DNA from: Cylicocyclus nassatus
Taxonomy: Eukaryota; Nematoda; Chromadorea; Rhabditida; Strongylidae
Assembly: GCA_958299035.1 (NCBI GenBank)
Contig: CATQJL010000223.1
Location: forward strand, 48,900,302 to 48,964,301
Reading direction: 5' to 3'
Length of the DNA: 64,000 nucleotides
A program made the position numbers and the translations under genes. Shown one piece after another: positions 22,337 through 35,300 of the stretch. Every line of letters begins with the position of its first letter. Position 1 is the stretch's first letter. The notes under the pieces were generated by a model. That model was not told the DNA's origin. It was given only the letters and a program-made list of their open reading frames with translations, and made no database searches.

Positions 22337-24779
22337 TAGTCTTCGCAAACATGGCTGTGAGATTACAGCTAGATATGCTTGGTATCGTAGAAAAATTGAT
22401 TTAAGCATCATAAATCTGATCTATGGACATTATTTTTGCATCATAATATCTCACTTCTTGGCATTCATTCCATCAGTGCCTTATTTGACGTCCAACATAT
22501 GAATCCTTGTGTGCTCATTTCCTTCGGCGGGCTCGGTTTATCCACCTCGTAAACGATCGCTTCTCATCTTATCGTTCTGCTCACTCTAGCATAAACGCTT
22601 TTGTCATTGCTGGATTGACATACTTGATTTTCTCACGATTAATCACGTTTGTCCACCTAATCTACATGTAAACCCCACTTTTATACTTTTCTCATAGAAT
22701 TTCCTGTTCATCAGATGCTTCTTTCGTTGCAGATGTTCGGTGCAGTTTGCTTGTTTCCGTGAAGTTGCACAGGTCGATCTTCGTAAAAGAACCTTTTCAC
22801 GTTGCACATGCCTTTTTCACCTTGCCAAAAGTCCTCTTCAAAACATTTATAGATCAAGAGTAATCTGCAAAAATCTTCATCACTACAAATTTGTCAACAC
22901 CATATTCTTAGGTGATTGGATGATGCGGAATAGTAAAGCTAATGTGATAGAATAATAGTATTTGTACTGGTACGGCATTTATTTCACTCTTGCTTATTTG
23001 TACCATGCCAACGTACTTCTGTGCCTCTTGCTTAATAATGAACATGAAAGCGAAAATCTTGTAAAATACTTTATTTTACTTACCTTATTTCATCGCGGGA
23101 ACAATCACCATGTAAGCTTCTTTGTTTCTTTTCGATGTGTTATATTGTTAAATAAACAAATAAATGATTTTTTGCTCCTATAGCCCATAGAGACTTTTTC
23201 TACCCTTTCCTTTGAAAAATTTTCACTATTTTCTGCAACATTCATGTTACTGTAAAAATCGCTGATGAGATTAGCTGGTATGCAACTATTTAAGTACTAC
23301 TTTTTTAACGCTAATTTTGACACCGTAACAGAGAAAGGTCAGGATCGACTTTTTATTATTTTTATTATTTTTCAATCTTCATCTCCTCATTATCTGTATT
23401 TTAATTATTCAAAATGTGCGGATCCTTGAAGCCCTTCAAGATTGGCATTCAATCACTTTGAAAGCATATGCTTCAGAAATGTATCCAGCAGGCAAAACAT
23501 CCCAGTAGAAGCCGTAAATCTGGCAAAGGATAACCAAGACATCCAGCTAACCAACACATCTGTTTGGCATTTTCACAGGGCTACAGTGACATTTCAAGTA
23601 CTTGTCTTCACCTTTCTTAGCGGCATTCGTAAAATCGTTTTAGGTTTTATGACCGCCTCGTAAATCAACAAGCTTATTCAGCTCTCACTATATCAGACAG
23701 TCTTTTCTCATCTCTAGAGTAAAATTTTACCGTTATTTTGAACTATACGCTATAGAACTCACTCTGGTTTTTTATCTTAACCGCAGCAAAATAATTTTTG
23801 TGTTGATACAAGTTTTTGTTTTTAAAGCATCACGTATGAGATTTATCGAAAGCGTGAAAGCGTCTTATATTTTTTCTTTTTTTTTTTTGCGGTCACTTTT
23901 TGAACCTGTTTCATGTGCAAGTCTGCTTTAGTGGTTTATGGTCATTAGCGTAGTTGTCGATGGTTGGTGGCTTATAAACATCTTCTGCCACTTTGCATAA
24001 TTCAGAGCTGTACCTTCATCTTCCTACGGACATTGCTTGAGCTGTTCTGTACGCGATCGTTCAAGACATCAACTAATCGAGCATTATATTGGGAAATTGC
24101 AGTTAGGTATTGTAAAACATTCTCGATTTTTGAATTTAGTCCTGCATCTAATGCATTTGATTTGAAGCTGAAAGTGTTTTGCTTTCCTGTCGGGTTCTCT
24201 AAAGCTTGCCAGCTAATTAATTTTATTATCGAAATGGTACGGATTTAAGCCTATCGCATTATGCGGCTCACTAGACACAAATTCTTCCTAGAGCCTGGAG
24301 CTGAATGCTGCCGATCTTTTCAGCCAGCAAAAATTCCTTTACATTTGATTCATTCGATCTTTTGGCTACTTGTGTGCTGTGAACGTGTTTCTTTGCACCC
24401 TTTTGCCTTTTAATGTCATACAACATAGTCTCGACATCGTGCTATGGGCTTTGACGGGATGAGATCTTGGTTTTACAAGGATTTCATTAGCAGAATTGAT
24501 CAAAGGCAATATTTCCAATGCGGATCTTTACGTGTGTCTCTCAACCAAACATTTTATTCCAAGAGGCACTCTCAAGTTGTCATTGAAATAAATCAAAGGT
24601 GTGACTCATAAAACCAACAGACAAGTTTATTCAAGACTGATTATGAGTCAAAGCGGCATTGCTGTTGAAATCGTCAATTTATCCCATCTTTACCGCTTCT
24701 TTGGCTTACAGAGTAGTGAACAACTTTTTTTGGACTGACCCGTTTTTCAGATGCCACCCATGCTTTTGCCACAACGATT

Positions 24780-27700
24780 ATGAAACAGCGAACGGCTTTG
24801 GGTCAGCCTGACAAGAAGGAAGGGTACTCGTTATCACGCTCGACATCCTCGGGTCTACCTGTGATATCCTTCCAGCAGTATGTGCAATCATGGTCTGGAA
24901 AGCAGATCGCTCGTTGGGTCGAAGGTGTTGTTTTGTCTTTTTGATTTTGAGAGTTGAGAAACGACAGTGCAATCTACCTTTTCTCCGTTTTTTGCCCAGA
25001 AATGGAACCCAGTTAAAGTTTTTCTGCTCTGGTACCGTGTTATAAGGCTGGCTTGCAATTTAGATTTAGGTTGCAAGATAAAGAGATTGCTCCAGTGGCT
25101 GCTAATTTGCTCGAAAAGAACTCTGAAAGGACAAAATTTGTTATTGGAAAATTACGACTGCTTACTCGAGCAATGAACGTTTTTTTAACCGTGATTTCCC
25201 CAAAATTTACGACAATATCCCTCGTGATCCACTAATCCTTGGAACAATCTTACAACCTTGTACGAAGTTATTTGATGAACTCATTGGATTGAGAATCTTG
25301 TCGTAAAATTCTCCACTTGTTTCGCGAAGTTTCGGAATATCCATTTTGCACTAAAGCCATTATGTTAAAAGCCAATGATCTACAGTAATCGTACACTAAC
25401 GAAAAACTCTGATTTCCTATGGGCTGCATATCTAAATGCTCAGCCATTAAAATGATGCCCAAAGTTTTGCGAAAAGTTTGAGACAACGGATTCATTAACG
25501 AACAAACAATATGCACGTTATTGGGACCACACTATGCTTCATTTTATTCTTTTTCGTTCATATTCTACCTTAGTATTTTAGGACTCGGAGATGCAATGAA
25601 TCCATATCTTGGAACTATTCGTGACAATATACGAAGTGGGAAACATCTACACCTGATTGACGATGAGACATTGGCGAACATTGGAATCACAGCACTTGGA
25701 CCGCGAAAAACAATCTTGCAGGCTGTTCAGCTGCTTCTGTACTTTGTAAGCTCATGAGACTTCCATCAAAAGTGAGAATTGGTACCTGTAATAACCTATT
25801 TGCAGTGCGCTGAAGCTCCTTCAGAAAACTTGCAAAGCTTATCCATGAAAGTTGTAATCGCTTGCAAAGCAGCCTCACAAGAGCTAGAAAAGGCTTTGCG
25901 ATGCAAAGACGAGAAGGTGAGTTTAGAATTAATTTGAACTTCGCTCACTTGAAGTATTCTTCAGCCGCTGACCAGAGTTCATGTAGTGGCCGTGCTGAAC
26001 AGTATCTCATTGTCGATGTCCGTTTTGGTTGAGCACGTGAAGAAACTCCTTTTCTGGCTGGATAGGTAATCTCGTAATGCAAAGCCCGATTAGTTTAGCA
26101 AAATTTGTTCCAGAAGTCCATTTGACGAGCTTGTGCAGTACATCGAAATGCGAAACCGCATTTCTGTAGCTATATGGGAATTGGTGCGCAGTGTGAACGT
26201 CCAGCCAAAATCTCTATTCGAGTCAGCGTCAGAGGTCATACAAGTAAGTGTCTTTGTTGATGGTTTGACTGTTCGGGGTCTTCCACAGTGACATAAATTA
26301 TCTATCCCGGAGAGCTTGAGAGTTCAGCAATGGGATCATCATCGTTGAACGGTGGCTAGATTGGCTACAAAGAAGTTTTAGTCGAAATTATCTTAATTTT
26401 ATTCGTCCAAATCAATCGTTCGACTCAGTGATTGTCATATGTCCTCAATACATAACAATAAGGCAGAAATCAATGTTAGTAAAAATTTGTAGACGATTTA
26501 TCTGTTGTTTCAGTGCTCACTATATAAAATGAATAGGCAAGAAAATTTTACTAATTTTGATTGTAAGAAGCGGAATGGCCTTGTGGAATTTTTGGCGGCT
26601 GATTTTTGCCACATCGCACGATTAAAGCTTGGAAAATTTAAGAAGCATCCATTGGAAAGACGCTAACTTTTGGCATCGCCTTTTGCTGTGATTGAGACAA
26701 TTTTTTTCTCAACGCTTTCTCAGTTATTGGCTTGTAATACAGCGAGAATTAGCAAAGACTTATGAATGTTATTTTCATGATCACAGTGTTGCACTACGGC
26801 AGAGGATATGAAAAAAAATTTTTAGAGACTGTTGCCAATTCTTTTTTGAAGTGTAGTGAACACACGAACACACTTTCTAAAAATAGCTGGAAATAATGTT
26901 TTTTGGTATTTATTTACAAAGTTTTGTTGCAGCATTGAATATTACTTTTTTATTTGTCCTAAGCTATTTTGTCAGTTTCCGATATTACTGCTAAAGATGA
27001 CATTTGCAGAAGTGTAACTCCTTGAGAGAACTCTGTTTGAATCTTGTTCAAAACAGTGACGATCCTGCAATTCTCTACACCGCCTACATCGAGCGAGCCC
27101 TTCTACGTAGGCACGACGTTACGACCAACTGGGTAGGTTCATTTACTTCGCCAGTTTCTAAACGTATCCGCAACGTCCAATTTAGGGGATCAACTTGCAG
27201 TCGTCATTTCGTGGGGTACATGTCATAAGCGAAGTGAAAGTGGGATCGCCTGCGGATTTGTGTGGCCGCATCGACGCTGGCGATGAGATTATGCTCATAA
27301 ATGGAAAAACGGTAAGAGAGCATTGTTACCCATTTCTTACGTTGACGTCAAATGAGGAGCTTTTCAGGTCCTAGGATGGGATTTGACTCGAGTTGCTCAA
27401 CGCCTTGGCTCCTCCACCGATACTGAACTACATTTAGTCCTCAATAAGCGTCCTCGTCATTCGCTACCGCTTCCTATGAAGAATGCTGGCCCGAAGCAAA
27501 CTCGTCCCTTAGCAAAGATGATACCTGGAAGCCAAGCAACGGACACAGCTGACAGGGGAAAACGCATATTCAAAGTAAGGCACAATTTTATATTCGTCAG
27601 TTAGGTTCAGATTCTGACTGATTATGATTAGCTGAATTTAATATCGTCAGTCTTTTAACTTTATTCAACACCTACGACCACACCGCCCTCAGACCAGAGC

Positions 27701-30700
27701 CAGTTTCGCTATCGTGGCTTGCACTTATCGGGTTTTCGAAATTTTTCAGTGTTCATTGCCTGCCTTGGAAACTTGTTGAATATTCCGCTAACGAAAAAAA
27801 TTTGCATATCTTAGGCTCATAGGCTTACGGCAGTCATGAGATAAAACGTCAAATCACGTATTTCCTCGGTTAATTACGAAATTGATGTGCATCTTGTTCG
27901 ATATAGTTTTACGGTGGTATTATCTACTTTGGTCACATCAAAATCTTACACGATTGAATGAAGTGCGTAGAAAAATGAATGAAAATCTCCATAACTAACA
28001 CTACTTCAGGATACCAGGTGGGTATTTGTCTTTTTGAGGTAAAAAACTATAAATAGAAGAAATTATAAATCTGTCAGCAAACTTGTGTGTGCTTCATTAG
28101 GCTCTGCATTCTCTGAGTAGTGTGAGATCCCGAAGGGCACCAATCTCAATGGTCTTTTTGAATTTGTTAGAGATGACTGTTATCATGGAATATTGTAGGA
28201 TATAAATTACCCTCTCAACCGCCGTCGTTCATCCACCTTCATCACGAAATTGCTGAATCACATGGAGAATAACGGGTGAATACTCTAGTTTTATCTGTAA
28301 CGAATGACTAATCGAAATCTTATACAGTGGTAGAGTACGCAGTACAAGACGTTCCTCTGTAAGTGGTGGTAGTCCGCGCAGAGAGCTTTCTTTCGAGGAA
28401 GACGATCGCTCGCATGTGAATTGGGATCTCTTCGATCTGATTGGGTAGGAATTTAGTTCACCATAAAGGTTTGTGAATTTATTCGAATAGTTCTAGGCAT
28501 CCAGCAGCTGACAATGAAGGATCTATCACCATACCTCGAATTGTACGCCGTGCGCGCACAATGCGCCATCAACCCGATGGATACGTTAGATCCTTCATAG
28601 ACAACAAACTTGTGCATGAGATTGAGGAAGACATCATTGCGGAGCAGCTGCCGTTCAACGTCAAATGTGAGTTTTTTGTGCTTAGTAGTGCTGCTTGAGT
28701 CCAATTATGTAACCTTGAGGTCCAACGGAGTTTGCCGAGGTGTCGATTGTTGAACCGGCGGAGCTCAGTCATCTTAATGTAGTCGAACCCAGTTGCTCGG
28801 ATCCGGATTGGAGCGCCCCATTTGAGGAAACTTCTATTCCAAGATTCCGAGCTCCTGCCGGTGATTCCAATCTTTCGGGCCTTGTACTAGATTCACCAAG
28901 GTAAACCTTTCATGGGAATGATTATATGATGAATTTGTTTTTTTTAGGTACCCCAGTTCTTCAGTAGGAGAAGATTTTATTCTGCCGAGTCCAGCCTCAT
29001 GTAGTTCCATGTCCATCTCTAGTCCGAACCCATTCCGGCTTGCCGCATCAGGGGAGTGGCATACCGATGAATCCCCGACAACGCCGGGCACTCCTGACAC
29101 GAAAACAGCAGAAAAAGCATTCGAAGGATGGGTCAGGCGAAGGTACGGAAGATATGTTGCTTGTGTTGCTTTTCTGCAAATGATCGTGTTACAGAAAGAC
29201 TGCAAAGGAATTGTTTGCGAAGGAGGTGACCAACAAATGGCCGAAGTGTTGGATGTGCCTACGAGGACCATTTCTCAACATCTACCCTAATCAATTTGTA
29301 TGTGCTCTATATTCCAGTATATCAAAAAATGCAGATTTTGCAGACCCGTCGAGCTGATATGATAATCAACGTTGCGAAATGTGTGGTGTCAGACGAAACA
29401 GATCTGAAAACTTCAAAGAAATTGTACGTTCAGTGGCAGTAACCGAAGTGTGTCATGTCTTAACTTCCTCGATTTACAGTGTCTTCCGCTTGTCAAGACC
29501 ACCAATCGAGTACCATTTTTCATGCTACAATCAAACTGATATGAGAACGTAAGTGACGATTTTCAAGTCCTTTCTCGGGTGAACTTAGTAGAACTAAATG
29601 AATGTCACCGAACTTCAAATTACATTTTTGTGTTAAGAAATTTTCAAAATCGAGCTAAGCTGGATTTTGAATAACCTTATCTTCCAGGTGGATCCACAAA
29701 ATAAAGGTTGCCAGCGAAATGTATGGAGCGCAGAATCGTGGCATGTCAAAGTGTAAGTAAAATTCATGTGTTGTAGTCTCTCTGAACATTGTTCAAAGCA
29801 GTAAATTTGTTCTTCAGGTTATGTGAGAAAAAGAGTTAATTGTCAGACTCAAAGCAAGGCTAAAAGAATATCTTTTTCTGGAGAAACGTATGAGAATCTC
29901 ACACGCATATTTTATAACTAATTCAAAAGAGGCCCTTACGCAAGCTCTTTGAAGAGGAGGAAATTCCGAAGCATACATGTCTTCAATATCTCTATCACAT
30001 GGCCTACTTAGTTTATGACTAAATAAGGATTTTTGCAGTAATTAGGACACAAACGAACATGTCACTTCTTGATTTTTTGGTGCTTACGATTAGTTATGCT
30101 GTTTTTGATATTTCTGAATGAGCTCAGTCCACATTCAGTGCGTTATACCATGTCATGTTAAACAAACCATTTCTGCGTTTGTGATTGATTTTAAGATTGC
30201 CATCTGTCGTAAATTGACAATTCTAGCCATATCTTATTTGGAGAGCGAGCACGTCGATCCGTCCTCAGAGCACTACAACACGCTCGCTGGATTACCGTCA
30301 TCAATGACCCATAGCCATGTAAGTTCTAATTTATAAATGCAGTGTCTGACACTGATTACCGGGGTTTTCATGATGAGGAAAGTGACCGGGAGGCCTTCAC
30401 TAAAATATTAGGTTGTTACATAAGTCTTGTTACACTTTAATTTGTTAGGACGATTAGCCATGATCTTCATAATTTTAATAGGGCTCCAGGGTACCATTCG
30501 ATAAAGCAAAGCAAGCTCTACAAGATAGTATGCAAGAGTTCGCACCAACTCCGACCCACTGTAACTTTGCATCCAAAATCTGAATCGTAGTGAAGGCTTA
30601 AAAATTGCAAGAAATTCATATCCTTAAGAAAAATCCTACGTATCTCCAACTTGCTCATAAAAATTGCCCACTATATCAGACACTCATAAGTACCGTTTCT

Positions 30701-31921
30701 GTATTTTTTCCTCATCTAGAAATCGAAAGTAGAATTTTTTTAGTTTTTACAAAAACGAAGCTGTGCTGTTTCTATTCGTGTAGCTATATACTACAAGCTC
30801 TTAGAAGTATCACCGTGAATTTTAAGCTTTCCAAAAGCCCTAGCTTTCGAAAAAATACCAAATTTAGTTTCTCTCACTCGGGTGTTCAATGCTAAATTAG
30901 GTAATTTTCGAAAACAAGAGCTTTTGGAAAGCTGAAAATTTACGGTTACACTTGCAACGGCTCGTAGTATACAGCTACATCAATAGAAACAGCATAGCTT
31001 CGTTTGTAACTAAACAATTTCCTTTTCTCGATTATTAGATGAGGAAAAAATACAGAAAGGGTACTTATGAGTGTCTGATATAGTGGGCAATTTTTTTGAG
31101 CAAGTTGGAGATTCGTAGGGTTTTTCTGAACAAAGATATGAATTTTTCGCATTTTTTGAGCCTTCACTACGACACAGATTTTGGGTGCAAAGTTACAGTG
31201 GGTCGAATTTCGTGCGAACTTTTGCATACTATCTTGTAGAGCTTGCTTTGCTCTATCGAAGTCAGTCAGAAGAATTGGGTGGGGGAACGAAAGCCGCCAG
31301 GTCCATCCGCCTTTCGCGGCCAGCTGGTCCTTTCGCAGCGTTGTTGCATGTCGTTCCAGGACCAGCAGTCCGCGGAGGCGGCTGGACCTGGCGGCTTTCG
31401 TTCCCCCACCCAGAAGAATTAGTCATGCACCTCATATTCTTTACAGGGCTCCGGTATCCCGTAGCCCTGTAAAGAATATGAGGTGCATGACCTATCGTTG
31501 TTAGAAGTTAAGTGTAACAAGACTTATGTCACAACCTAATAAATGCGCGGCAGCTCCTGTAATCATTCGCGGGAGTTGCATCATTGAACATCGACCCATA
31601 CCGTACTCCCTGCCGTGTCGCAGATGGTCTACTTACGAAGGGAACGGTCTGGGCTGGAGATGAAGTTGGATTTCTTGAGAGCAAACGTGTATTATGAGCT
31701 GCTGTTTGGACCATGTCTGAGCTAAAGCCTCCCAATCGGTATCCACTCCATAACTTAGATACTCACATTTGATGGAACATGCTGAACGTTTCTCTACAAA
31801 TACTTTCCAGCATGAAGAATTGAGCGGCGCGTTCGCAGCTGCCAACACTCTTCCGCGTCCAACCGCAGGTCCCGCACCAAAGCATGGCAAAACGGGGGCA
31901 CGATTCATTAGCAAGAAGTGA
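24780..31921 (+). CDS. cnk-1: CNK, connector enhancer of KSR (SAM-CRIC-PDZ-PH scaffold)
   Basis: Exons: 24780-24924, 25582-25745, 25806-25916, 25965-26065, 26114-26243, 27010-27132, 27186-27311, 27368-27574, 28199-28275, 28328-28444, 28497-28666, 28720-28900, 28948-29142, 29195-29297, 29344-29423, 29480-29548, 29688-29752, 30227-30318, 31624-31686, 31811-31921; 2430 nt in frame (809 aa). CNK proteins scaffold Ras-Raf-MAPK signalling at the membrane. Visible: SAM domain ([17 protein letters not shown]... to LLLYF, about residues 33-103); CRIC region (to about 217); PDZ (about 255-330, [18 protein letters not shown] and [12 protein letters not shown]); a serine-rich linker; PH domain (about 605-715, [14 protein letters not shown], and [16 protein letters not shown] near the end). 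A basic, probably helical tail ends ARFISKK. The start is provisional because the frame is open upstream. The last three exons are supported by phase and splice sites only; an alternative terminal exon is 29818-29921. The penultimate intron holds a large foldback element. Confidence 0.92.
31277..31411. mobile_element. Nested palindromic MITE with 9-bp target duplication
   Basis: A 135-bp inverted-repeat element starts GGGTGGGGGAACGAAAGCCG and ends in the reverse complement, flanked by the perfect 9-bp repeat AGAAGAATT (31268-31276 and 31412-31420). The 9-bp duplication suggests a MULE-type element. It is inserted in the right arm of the mariner-type foldback element, so it is younger than that element. 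Confidence 0.85.
31423..31491. repeat. Perfect hairpin, 29-bp arms
   Basis: GTCATGCACCTCATATTCTT (continuing to 31451) is followed after a 12-bp loop by its exact reverse complement ending at 31491. It is just beside the nested MITE, still within the mariner-type element. Its perfect arms suggest recent origin. Its nature is unknown. Confidence 0.75.
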
Positions 31922-32320
31922 TTTTAGCATCTTGACGCTAGTTAGGGATCAGTTCCTCTGTAGTCTTATAGATCAAAGTGTTTTTGCATTTTTCTCACGC
32001 TTACGGATTTCTTCTTATTGGCAATCTAGTCATCATTCTCGCACAGCTTTCCTACTGCTTTACTCGACCGCTTCGAAATCTCATTAGGCATTTCTTCACT
32101 CTCGCCTGTACATATAAGCTCTTTTCTTTTGTCTGTAATTGGATTCGATTGTTTGATTTGTTGTCTTCGTTGTGATATCTCGTATATTCACTAGTCCTGA
32201 ATGAAGAGTTTCTCTTCTTCCTGTTTAATGTGATGAACGAAACAGTGCCTCACTAATACTTTATTATTTCTGATTTGCCCGATTTTATCCTTTTGAAACG
32301 TTTGTTGCAGGTAGATTTAG

Positions 32321-35300
32321 ATGTGGGTCTTTTTGGTACTTCTAGCTTCTTTCATTATTTCTTCGTACTGCGAACGGGATACGGTTTCCATAGTGGATAG
32401 CGACAAATATTCTATAGCACGTGATAAGAAATTCTTGATATATGATATCAATCATGGCGAAGGATTCAATCTGAGAAGGGATGTATACATGCGCATTGCT
32501 AATGCTGTGAGATTATTGAGGGAATCTGGTGAGTTCAAATGGATGGAACTTTGTCCCGGGAGGGGGGGGGGGGGGGGAGGGTTCAGTGATCTCATGCACA
32601 AACTTTCATTTTTGGTATTGACTGCGCTAAAAAAACTACCGTAAATGTATGAGAAGAGTGGTAAGCAAATCTTTGTCTCAAAGTTTCCACTGTAACATGG
32701 AAGAACACTATTTGTATTAGTCAGCTCTTCTTTCGAGATAACTCAAGCTCAAAATCTTTCCGTAACCTCTTTTTTCCCAAGAGCCAATAAGCTGCTTTAT
32801 CGAAGACGTTACCCTTATGAAAAGGTACATAACTTACCACCATTTATGGCATGTCTGGGTGTACTGCTGGATTTTTTTTGGAACAAAAAGAGCGAAGTGT
32901 TTGATAACTAGTTCAGCTGCTTCAATGAATAAAATCGGAGGAATTTGAACCTTGATTAAGCTTTCTCTATGCAGTGGGATTCCAAATGGCAAGACATGAA
33001 TTTCCTTAGGAATTCTGTATCGAACTGGTCTCATCTGCAAAACTTTGTGAGAGTTTAGGAGAGCAGCTCATTGAGCTGTTTGATGTTCTAAAAGTCACCT
33101 TCAACAATTTACCTTTTTTTTCACAGTTTTTAGAGAGTGCCAACATTGTTTCCAGTTATGATGGTTTATTTCTGGTTCATTTAGATATTCTACTTTGATT
33201 CTTTTGCTATGCTTCTGAGAAAACATTTTTATTTGCGGAAAACTTTTCTTACATCATAGCTGTTTTATGGTTCCTTGACCAACTTCAACATCTAGGCGAA
33301 CCATATGTTCTTGTCCTTCCGCCATGGGGAGGCCTGTATCATTGGCAACAACAGGCGGTGAAATTGAAATGGTCTGTCTTTTTCGATGTGCAAAGTATGA
33401 ATGAGTTTGTGCCTGTCATGGAGTTTGAGGATTTTCTTGAAGGTAATGAATACACTGCAAATCGTTTATACAGAAATCCTGTAGTCTTGATTTTCGCAGT
33501 TATCGACGCAAAGTATGACTCTCAAACAAGAACGTATGTATCACATTCAGAAAATGGACATATCATAGACCAAGTTGTCTATCTACAACCGTATGAAGAA
33601 GGATGGACCAAGGAATATGTCCTTAAATATGATCACAGAGAATGCATCGATGGCTCGCGCTTCTACAAAAATGAGAACAATGCATGGTACGCTTCACAAT
33701 TACTGTTGGAGCAAATATCACTCTTCAAGTCCTTTTCTAGGCGAGGATGGTTCTTTTCATTCAATGAAGTAAAAGCTAAGAATTTTGAATGTTTATCAGT
33801 GCAAGGAGATTCTGAGATTTTGAAAAAAATCATCATGAACGAATATTCTGACAAGTAAGCTCTGCTTTATATCGGTGATCTTAAGAGCAGGTAACATTTT
33901 TTCTTCCGAATCGGTCAAAAAACGGTTGGGCAGTTGCGGCGCGCTAAATGACAAGCATTTGGCGTTTGATGCAGTGTAGACGAAATTAATAATAAGCTGA
34001 GATAGTGCTAAATTACTTGATTACTGATGATCGGATGCAAATAATCTTGATAAGACTTCATTCTCGTTTACCGATAAATTTTGACATTTCTTTTGATCAA
34101 CGAGTTTCTTGAGCCGTAGCCGTAGTGACATGTTTTTTTCAGTCTAAGAAAATGACGTTGTTACCACTCTTGGCTGCAGCTCAGGGAGTGCTAAAAATCT
34201 AGTTTGAAAAAAAGGAAAGGCAGAAATTTACGCTTCAGTGCGAGTACTGCTTTTGGTCTTACTACGAGACACCAAATCTCGAACGCACACAGTTTAGTGT
34301 GCCGCGTTTGATCAACCGATTCCGAGCTGATTTATAGCGTAATTGTTGCGCCCTGCTATACCGTAATCCTCTTTCGATTTAGGAGTAGCGTTTTCATTGA
34401 TCGTGCGGAGGCTATACTTCATCAAAATTATGGCGATGTCTATTACTGGCAAGCAAGACGTAGTATGCGTTATGCAAAGTATCTAATTGAAGCTGGAAAT
34501 GAGTTCAGGTAACAGTTTACTACCAGTGGCGTACCCAGGATTTCGGTTCGGGGGGGGGGGGGGGGGGGCGACAAAAATTTTTTCTAATGAAGGTGCGTGG
34601 CGTTAGCCACGCACTCCGAAAATTTTTTTGGGATGGTTTCCAAAATTTTTTCTGGCTTTGACTGTTTACTACCTATGTCGCGTAGTCTTTGACCATTATT
34701 GGAATTTTGAGACGACTGAAGTTGAGCTCAACTGATGAAACTGATCGAACGCAGTTGCCTCCGTCTTTTCGTGACGAACGGGCGCAGCGCAAAGCTTTGG
34801 GAGGCGACTATGTCTGTGCGCACTGGAGACGTCGCGATTTCATTCGTGCGCATGGGAAGGAGTTACCAAGTGTGAACGGAACAGCGACAAAGGTGCGGTG
34901 TTTTTTTCCCACAGGTAACTAATAGTAGATAATTATGAATGCTTGTTACATAAAGTCCATATCCGGACAAAAGCGGTCAGATAAGCGCGCGTGACGGGGC
35001 GCGCGAGCGGTAGTTGGCATGTGTGCTCCAACGATGATGCTTGCTTGGCGCCCACCTCGCAATCATCTGAAATAAGATCTTAGCATACGAGTTGGAAGGG
35101 AAATTGGAATATCAACACTCATATCACAGAACTAGTCTTTAGAAAACTATATCAGAGTTTATAACTGAATCACCTCTGAAAGCGCTTAGTCTCGCGTTAT
35201 CCAATTTTTTGTCCCAAAATGCAGCGACAGTATGAGAGCAGACGAAACTGGTGCGATGGCAAAATTTATAGAGCTCAGAATCTCGCAAACCTCGCTTACT

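Larger units (their letters stand above)
20964..24779. other. Divergent intergenic region between INPP4 gene and cnk-1
   Basis: No coding exon could be supported in this 3.8-kb stretch. It holds two inverted-repeat MITEs (21140-21297 and 22159-22336), then AT-rich sequence. Promoters of both divergent genes should lie here (inference). An upstream cnk-1 exon is possible: the frame of its first exon is open back to an acceptor ending at 24750. The short ORFs at 22254-22502, 23442-23663 and 23964-24248 show no family resemblance. Confidence 0.5.
30408..31539. mobile_element. Mariner-type foldback element in a cnk-1 intron
   Basis: A 1.13-kb palindromic element has termini TTAGGTTGTTACATAAGTC and its near reverse complement (GACTTATGTCACAACCTAA), flanked by TA on each side (30406-30407, 31540-31541). 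TTAGGTTG-type ends and a TA duplication are typical of mariner-family elements (family knowledge). The arms pair over hundreds of bases, for example the block containing CCCACTATATCAGACACTC on the left and its complement on the right, folding near 30880. The right arm carries two further insertions (31277-31411 and 31423-31491). No transposase is left. Confidence 0.8.

Noticed and set aside
29818..29921. Exon treated at first as the end of cnk-1
   Set aside because: Later exons at 30227, 31624 and 31811 join in phase and give a longer coding tail; the short exon is kept only as a possible alternative end.
33358..33858. Unspliced 166-aa reading frame in pad-2
   Set aside because: It is open because the intron 33443-33550 has no stop and a length divisible by three; the spliced form matches the POFUT2 family spacing better.
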